Part shown: piece by piece, positions 59,913-64,000 of the stretch
How the letters are laid out: the number at the start of each line of letters is the position of its first letter
How positions within the stretch are numbered: the stretch's first letter is position 1
Source: Thermoleophilia bacterium
GTDB taxonomy: Bacteria > Actinomycetota > Thermoleophilia > UBA2241
Reading direction: 5' to 3'
DNA length: 64,000 nt
NCBI GenBank assembly: GCA_041393415.1
Contig: JAWKKE010000001.1
Span: forward strand, 744,001 to 808,000
Position numbers and translations under genes: made by a program
Notes under the pieces: model-generated
The model's database searches: none
Told to the model about the DNA's origin: nothing
What the model saw: only the letters and a program-made list of their open reading frames with translations

Positions 59913-60148
59913 ACGGAATCTCCTTTCGGACCTCGGGCCCTTACGCACGCAGGCCGGCAAGCTGTCTGCGTGCCGCCCCCACAACCGGGCGAGCATACTA
60001 CTCGCCCTGCACGCACGCAACGAGCCTGGCGTTGCCGTTCTGCGCGACGGATCGATGGCGCGTTTGCTCGCCGCAACCGTCCTTGATAGAACGGGGCCAT
60101 CGGCGAGGCGCCAGAAGACGCCCCGAAACCAGGCCTGAAAGGACGACT

Positions 60149-61477
60149 ATGCACAGCGAGCGCCAGGCCAGGATCGCCCAGCTCGTCAAGGACGAGCGAG
60201 TGAAGCACATTCAATTGTGGTTCACGGACATCCTCGGCAACCTCAAGATGGTCGAGATCCCCGAGCGCCAGCTCGCGAGCGTGCTCCAGAGCGGGGCTCC
60301 GTTCGACGGTTCCTCAATCACCGGATACGCCGAGATCGAGGAATCCGACATCGTGGCGATGCCGGATTGGGACACGTTCAAGCTCCTCCCCTGGTCGTCA
60401 GGCAACGAGAAGACCGCCTTCGTCTTCTGCGACATCCTCGGCCGAGATTTCGCGCCCTTCGAAGGAGATCCCCGCTGGGTGCTGCGGCGTCAGCTCGACC
60501 GAGCCGCGGCAATGGGGCTCGACTTCTACGTAGGACCGGAGCTGGAGTACTTCTACTTCAAGAGCCCGGACAAGCCCGAGGCCATCGACGAAGGTGGCTA
60601 CTTCGACGTCCTCCCAGACGATCTCGGCAACGACTTGCGCAAGCAGACCATGCGCGCCCTGGACAAGCTGGGCATCCCCATGGAGGCGTCACATCACGAG
60701 GTGGCTCCCTCGCAGCACGAAATCGATCCGCACTACGACAAGGCGCTGGTCATGGCCGACCGCGTCATGGTCACCAGGCTGATCGTGAAGGAGGTCGCTG
60801 CCCACAACGGCGTGCACGCGACTTTCATGCCCAAGCCCGTCTACGGGCACGCCGGAAGCGGCATGCACGTTCATCAATCCCTTTTCAGGGGCAGCGACAA
60901 CGCCTTCTTCAGCAACGACGACCCCAACCATCTCTCCGAGATCGCCCAGGGATTCATCGCGGGCCAGCTGCGTCACATGCGCGAGATCACCTCGGTCCTC
61001 AACCAGTACGTGAACAGCTTCAAGCGCCTGGTGCCTGGCTACGAGGCGCCCGTGTACATCAGCTGGGCGCACCGCAATCGCACGGCGCTCATCCGCGTGC
61101 CGCTCTACATCCAGGGCAAGGAGAGCACCGTGCGTGCTGAGGTTCGCAACCCCGACCCTGCGGCAAACCCATACCTTGCCTTTGCGGTTCTCCTCGCTGC
61201 CGGCCTCGAAGGCATCGAGAAGGGCTATGAGCTCCCGCCGTCGGTGGAACCGAACATCTACAAGATGAAGGCCGAGGAGCGCGACGCAATGGGGCTGGAG
61301 GCCTTGCCGAACAACCTCTACGAAGCGATTACCGCGACGAAGAACAGCGACCTGGTTCGGCGCGCACTCGGCGATCACTGCTTCGAGCGTTTCGTCACGA
61401 ACAAGCTCAATGAGTGGTATGAGTACCGCGAATACGTCACCGACTACGAGATCAAGCGCTACCTGCGCCAGCTCTAG
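60149..61477 (+). CDS. glnA: Glutamine synthetase, type I
   Basis: 442 residues from the ATG at 60149 (AAAGGACG upstream). It has the N-terminal beta-grasp (HIQLWFTDILGNLKMVEIPE, PFDGSSITGYAEIEESD) and the catalytic domain: DFYVGPELEYFYFK, HHEVAPSQHEIDPHYDKALV, ATFMPKPVYGHAGSGMHVHQ, RLVPGYEAPVYISWAHRNRT and NPDPAANPYLAFAVLLAAG. It makes glutamine from glutamate, ammonia and ATP. The length and the ending ALPNNLYEAITATKNS, without the adenylylated NLY(D)LPPE loop, indicate the GSI-alpha branch, controlled by feedback rather than adenylylation. It acts on the ammonium imported by the Amt encoded nearby. Confidence 0.95.
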   Translation: MHSERQARIAQLVKDERVKHIQLWFTDILGNLKMVEIPERQLASVLQSGAPFDGSSITGYAEIEESDIVAMPDWDTFKLLPWSSGNEKTAFVFCDILGRDFAPFEGDPRWVLRRQLDRAAAMGLDFYVGPELEYFYFKSPDKPEAIDEGGYFDVLPDDLGNDLRKQTMRALDKLGIPMEASHHEVAPSQHEIDPHYDKALVMADRVMVTRLIVKEVAAHNGVHATFMPKPVYGHAGSGMHVHQSLFRGSDNAFFSNDDPNHLSEIAQGFIAGQLRHMREITSVLNQYVNSFKRLVPGYEAPVYISWAHRNRTALIRVPLYIQGKESTVRAEVRNPDPAANPYLAFAVLLAAGLEGIEKGYELPPSVEPNIYKMKAEERDAMGLEALPNNLYEAITATKNSDLVRRALGDHCFERFVTNKLNEWYEYREYVTDYEIKRYLRQL

Positions 61478-61502
61478 CGCACACGAGTCAGCGTGATGAC
61501 TA

Positions 61503-61551
61503 GCAGGCCGGCAGCAGCGAAGCGAACCGTAGCGTTGCACTGCCGGCCTGC
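61503..61551 (+). terminator. Hairpin between glnA and nadE
   Basis: GCAGGCCGGCAG (61503-61514) and CTGCCGGCCTGC (61540-61551) are perfect complements, 12 bp, with a 25-base loop. It lies 25 bp after the glnA stop and ten bases before the nadE ATG, so it may be a glnA terminator or a leader structure of nadE. Confidence 0.65.
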
Positions 61552-61560
61552 CCCCATTTC

Positions 61561-62316
61561 ATGGACTCAACCGCTCCGCTCCATATGAGTAATCGCGATC
61601 TCACGGCTCATCTAACCTCATGGATCCGCGCACAAGTCTCCCAGGCGGGAGCGAGCGGTGTGGTCTTTGGCGTTTCGGGAGGAGTCGATTCGGCCGTCAC
61701 GGCAGCGCTTGCAGCACGCGCCTTCCCGGAGCAAGCACTCGCGGTGCTCATGCCGTGCCACAGCGACCCCCAGGACGCGATCGACGGAGCTCTCGTCGCA
61801 GAGCGCTTCGCCCTCGAGTACACGACCATCGACCTCGGCGCGACCTACGACACCCTGCTGGAGACCATTGCCGAGGCCAGTCCGGAAGCCGAAGCTAGCC
61901 GACTGGTGTTAGCCAACCTCAAACCGCGACTGCGAATGACCACCCTATACGCGCTCGCCAACCAGCGCGGTTTCCTCGTGCTGGGCAGCAGCAACCGAAC
62001 CGAGCTCGCAATAGGCTACTTCACGAAACACGGCGACAGCGGCGTCGACCTCCTCCCGCTCGGCAACCTCGTGAAGCACGAAGTCTGGGAGCTGGCGCGC
62101 GCCCTCGACGTCCCCGCGCGCATCATCGACAAGCCGCCGTCGGCAGGGCTGTGGGCAGGGCAGACCGACGAGGCCGACATGGGACTCACGTACGACGAGC
62201 TCGACGCCTTCCTGAACACCGGAGACGCCAACGACGACGTGCGCCTCAAGGTCGAAGCGCTGCACGCCGCAAGCGAGCACAAGCGTTCGCTGCCGCCGAT
62301 GGCGCCACACGCCTGA
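61561..62316 (+). CDS. nadE: NAD synthetase, ammonia-dependent type
   Basis: 251 residues, the short form without a glutaminase domain. The ATP-PPase loop is FGVSGGVDSAVTAA (about residue 40), followed by MPCHSDPQDAIDGALVAERF, LVLGSSNRTELAIGYFTKHG (NAD+ synthetase signature), LLPLGNLVKHEVWELARALD and PPSAGLWAGQTDEADMGLTY. It converts nicotinate adenine dinucleotide, NH3 and ATP to NAD+. The ATG at 61561 has no clear ribosome binding site; an ATG eight codons on (61585) is possible. Downstream of glnA, it is another ammonia consumer. Confidence 0.93.
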   Translation: MDSTAPLHMSNRDLTAHLTSWIRAQVSQAGASGVVFGVSGGVDSAVTAALAARAFPEQALAVLMPCHSDPQDAIDGALVAERFALEYTTIDLGATYDTLLETIAEASPEAEASRLVLANLKPRLRMTTLYALANQRGFLVLGSSNRTELAIGYFTKHGDSGVDLLPLGNLVKHEVWELARALDVPARIIDKPPSAGLWAGQTDEADMGLTYDELDAFLNTGDANDDVRLKVEALHAASEHKRSLPPMAPHA

Positions 62317-62399
62317 GCTGCGCTCACGCGGCACACTGAGCACACCGGCGTCGAATCCTTTGATAGACTCTGACGCCCGTCTCGTCCGGAGGAGAAGTC

Positions 62400-63653
62400 G
62401 TGTCTATCGTCGTCCAGAAGTACGGCGGCACCTCGGTGGCCGATGCTGTTCGCATCGGCAACGTCGCCCGTCGCATCGTCGCCACCTACGAGCAGGGCCA
62501 CAGCGTGTGTGCGGTGGTGTCCGCGCGCGGCGACACTACCGATGAGCTGCTAGCTCTCGCCCACGAGATCACGCCGAGCCCGCCGGAGCGAGAGATGGAC
62601 ATGCTCCTCTCGTCGGGCGAGCGCATCAGCTGTGCGCTCCTGGCTATGGCCATCGATCGACTGGGACGGGAAGCCGTGAGCTTCACCGGCTCGCAGGCCG
62701 GCATCGTCACCGACGCTGTCCACACCAAGGCGCGCATCGTCGACATCAACCCGTCACGCCTGGAAGAGGCTATGGCCAACGGCAAGATCGTTCTCGTGGC
62801 TGGTTTCCAGGGCGTGAGCACCGAGCGCAACGTCACGACCCTCGGCCGCGGGGGATCTGACACCACGGCAGTGGCGCTGGCGCATGCGCTGCACGCCGAT
62901 GTGTGCGAGATCTACACTGACGTCGAAGGCGTCTACACAGCCAACCCGAGCCTGGTCGCGAAGGCCCGCAAGATCAAGCGCATCTCATACGATGAGATGC
63001 TCGAGATGGCGGCCGCTGGGGCACAGGTCCTTGCCGTGCGCGCTGTGGAGTACGCCCGCAAGTACGACATTCCGATCCACGTGCGCTCAAGCTTCTCTGA
63101 TCACGAAGGCACTTGGGTGAGAGAGGAAGACCCAACCATGGAGAGTCCCATCATCAGGTCCGTGACGTACACCACCGACGAAGCGCGCATCACCGTGCGC
63201 CGTGTGCCCGACCAGCCCGGCGTGGCCGCCGAGGTCTTCGGAGCGCTCGCCGATGCGCACGTCAACGTCGACATGATCATCCAGAACTCCAGCGAGAGCG
63301 GACACACCGATATCTCGTGCACCATCCCGCGCGAGGACAGCGGCGTCGCCGACTTGGCCCTCCGCGCAGTCGTAGAGAAGCTCGGCGCAAAAGGCTACGT
63401 CACCGACAACAACATCGCCAAGATCAGCGTTATCGGCGTGGGGATGCGCACCAACCCCGGCGTCGCTGCCATGATGTTCAAGACGCTGGCCAACCTCGGC
63501 ATCAACCTGGACATGATCAGCACCTCTCCGATCAAGATCTCAGCAGTGATCTCCAAGGATCGCGTCAACGAGGCGATACGTGTTCTGCACGACGTCTTCG
63601 ATCTCGACGCCACGTGCGTAGAGCACGTCGCCACCGATCGCGGGTCGTTCTAG
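62400..63653 (+). CDS. lysC: Aspartate kinase (lysine-sensitive type, two ACT domains)
   Basis: 417 residues from the GTG at 62400 (GGAGGAGAAGTC upstream). Kinase motifs are VQKYGGTSVADAV at the start, LLSSGERISCALLA, FQGVSTERNVTTLGRGGSDT, and DVCEIYTDVEGVYTANPSLV. ACT domains follow from about residue 265: ARITVRRVPDQPGVAAEVFG with HVNVDMIIQNSSESGHTDIS, and AKISVIGVGMRTNPGVAAMM with GINLDMISTSPIKISAVISK. It phosphorylates aspartate, the first step to lysine, threonine and methionine, with feedback control through the ACT pair. Two bases separate its stop from the ATG of asd. Confidence 0.95.
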   Translation: MSIVVQKYGGTSVADAVRIGNVARRIVATYEQGHSVCAVVSARGDTTDELLALAHEITPSPPEREMDMLLSSGERISCALLAMAIDRLGREAVSFTGSQAGIVTDAVHTKARIVDINPSRLEEAMANGKIVLVAGFQGVSTERNVTTLGRGGSDTTAVALAHALHADVCEIYTDVEGVYTANPSLVAKARKIKRISYDEMLEMAAAGAQVLAVRAVEYARKYDIPIHVRSSFSDHEGTWVREEDPTMESPIIRSVTYTTDEARITVRRVPDQPGVAAEVFGALADAHVNVDMIIQNSSESGHTDISCTIPREDSGVADLALRAVVEKLGAKGYVTDNNIAKISVIGVGMRTNPGVAAMMFKTLANLGINLDMISTSPIKISAVISKDRVNEAIRVLHDVFDLDATCVEHVATDRGSF

Positions 63654-63655
63654 CG

Positions 63656-64000
63656 ATGGCCCGCGAGTACTGCGTCGCCATCGTCGGCGCAACCGGCGTC
63701 GTGGGCGGTACCGTGCGCGCGATTCTCGAGGAGCGCGGCTTTCCCGTTGGTGAGTTGCGGCTCCTCGCCAGCGCGCGCTCGGCAGGCCGACGACTAGACT
63801 TCGCCGGCGTGAAGCACGAAGTCCAAGAGCTCGGCACTGGCTCTTTTGCCGGTGTAGACCTGGCCTTCTTCGCGGCCGGCGGCGACATCAGTCGCGAGTA
63901 CGTCCATACAGCGGTCGCCGCCGGCGCGACGGTAATCGATAAGTCCAGCGTATTTCGCCAGCATCCCCTGGTGCCGCTCGTCGTGCCGGAGGTGAATGCA
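63656..64000 (+). CDS. asd: Aspartate-semialdehyde dehydrogenase, N-terminal part (runs off the right edge)
   Basis: 115 residues are visible. The NADP-binding start is EYCVAIVGATGVVGGTVRAI (G-x-T-G-x-V-G), followed by LLASARSAGRRLDFAG, FFAAGGDISREYVHTAVAAG and VIDKSSVFRQHPLVPLVVPE, all typical of asd. It reduces aspartyl phosphate to the semialdehyde, the step after aspartate kinase. It starts two bases after the lysC stop, so the genes are an operon. The catalytic Cys lies beyond the window. Confidence 0.93.
   Translation, partial: MAREYCVAIVGATGVVGGTVRAILEERGFPVGELRLLASARSAGRRLDFAGVKHEVQELGTGSFAGVDLAFFAAGGDISREYVHTAVAAGATVIDKSSVFRQHPLVPLVVPEVNA

Noticed and set aside
60000..60148. Riboswitch or glutamine-responsive RNA before glnA
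   Set aside because: I could not fit any known consensus by eye; only an ordinary leader is visible.

Overview
The window is a 64 kb piece of a G+C-rich bacterial chromosome. GTG starts are frequent, several genes look leaderless with a TAnnnT box about 7 bases before the start (4606, 26643, 52150), and the small zinc-ribbon protein at 59763, the GSI-alpha-like glutamine synthetase and the DHA2 and MalT-like families fit an actinobacterial lineage, perhaps Thermoleophilia-like. That assignment is inference; no rRNA or marker set is present.

Region 1 (1-19.4 kb) is chromosomal. On the minus strand lie an NCS1 permease, an isochorismatase-family amidohydrolase and an allophanate-hydrolase-like gene (probable biuret or urea-derivative nitrogen salvage), then glutamate decarboxylase. 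After these come an MscS channel, a ZIP metal transporter, a secreted beta-propeller/FIMAH protein, a 438 bp direct duplication carrying a small membrane protein and ferritin debris, an IS3 transposase scrap, an arylsulfatase with two compensating frameshifts, a MalT-like LuxR regulator and a DHA2 drug exporter.

Region 2 (19.2-52.0 kb) is a composite genomic island built on a tRNA-Arg(CCT) gene. The only intact tRNA copy is at 46494-46569, in the middle. A 3' half with about 130 bp of 3' flank lies at 22581-22760, more 3' flank at 19239-19380, and a 5' half with 5' flank at 51907-52033. All three junctions with tRNA sequence share the 10 bp core tttaggaaac in the anticodon arm. Three units result. 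Unit 0 (about 19.4-22.7 kb) is decayed: Rhs and integrase fragments, a DUF4041/T5orf172 protein and an Imm8-like immunity gene. Element A (about 22.75-46.53 kb) has a phage-satellite-like core (tyrosine integrase, HTH protein, DnaB/AAA helicase, ParB-methylase, small-terminase-like protein). Its cargo includes an orphan Rhs tip with immunity gene, a MarR/DUF4405/ferredoxin operon, a DUF6884-GIY-YIG protein, an SAP-repeat PD-(D/E)XK nuclease, an NYN RNase, a DUF5677 protein and a nuclease-ImmA/IrrE fusion. Element B (46.53-51.91 kb) has no integrase and is almost entirely one six-gene plus-strand operon of nucleic-acid enzymes: two PD-(D/E)XK nucleases, an HhH glycosylase-like protein, a FLDPDNGLE-family protein, a GIY-YIG-like nuclease and a metallo-beta-lactamase nuclease. 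It is the best candidate for an undescribed defence system.

A short motif, CCGAC-N6-CCGAC, recurs in five intergenic spacers of element A and, inverted, beside the attachment sites. It may mark cassette borders or a shared regulator or recombinase site.

Region 3 (52.1-64 kb) is chromosomal again: a radical-SAM sulfatase maturase next to a Cys-type sulfatase (which could also serve the frameshifted sulfatase in region 1), a membrane protein, a cupin, an FMN reductase, the Amt ammonium transporter, hypothetical genes, glutamine synthetase, NAD synthetase, aspartate kinase, and the start of aspartate-semialdehyde dehydrogenase.
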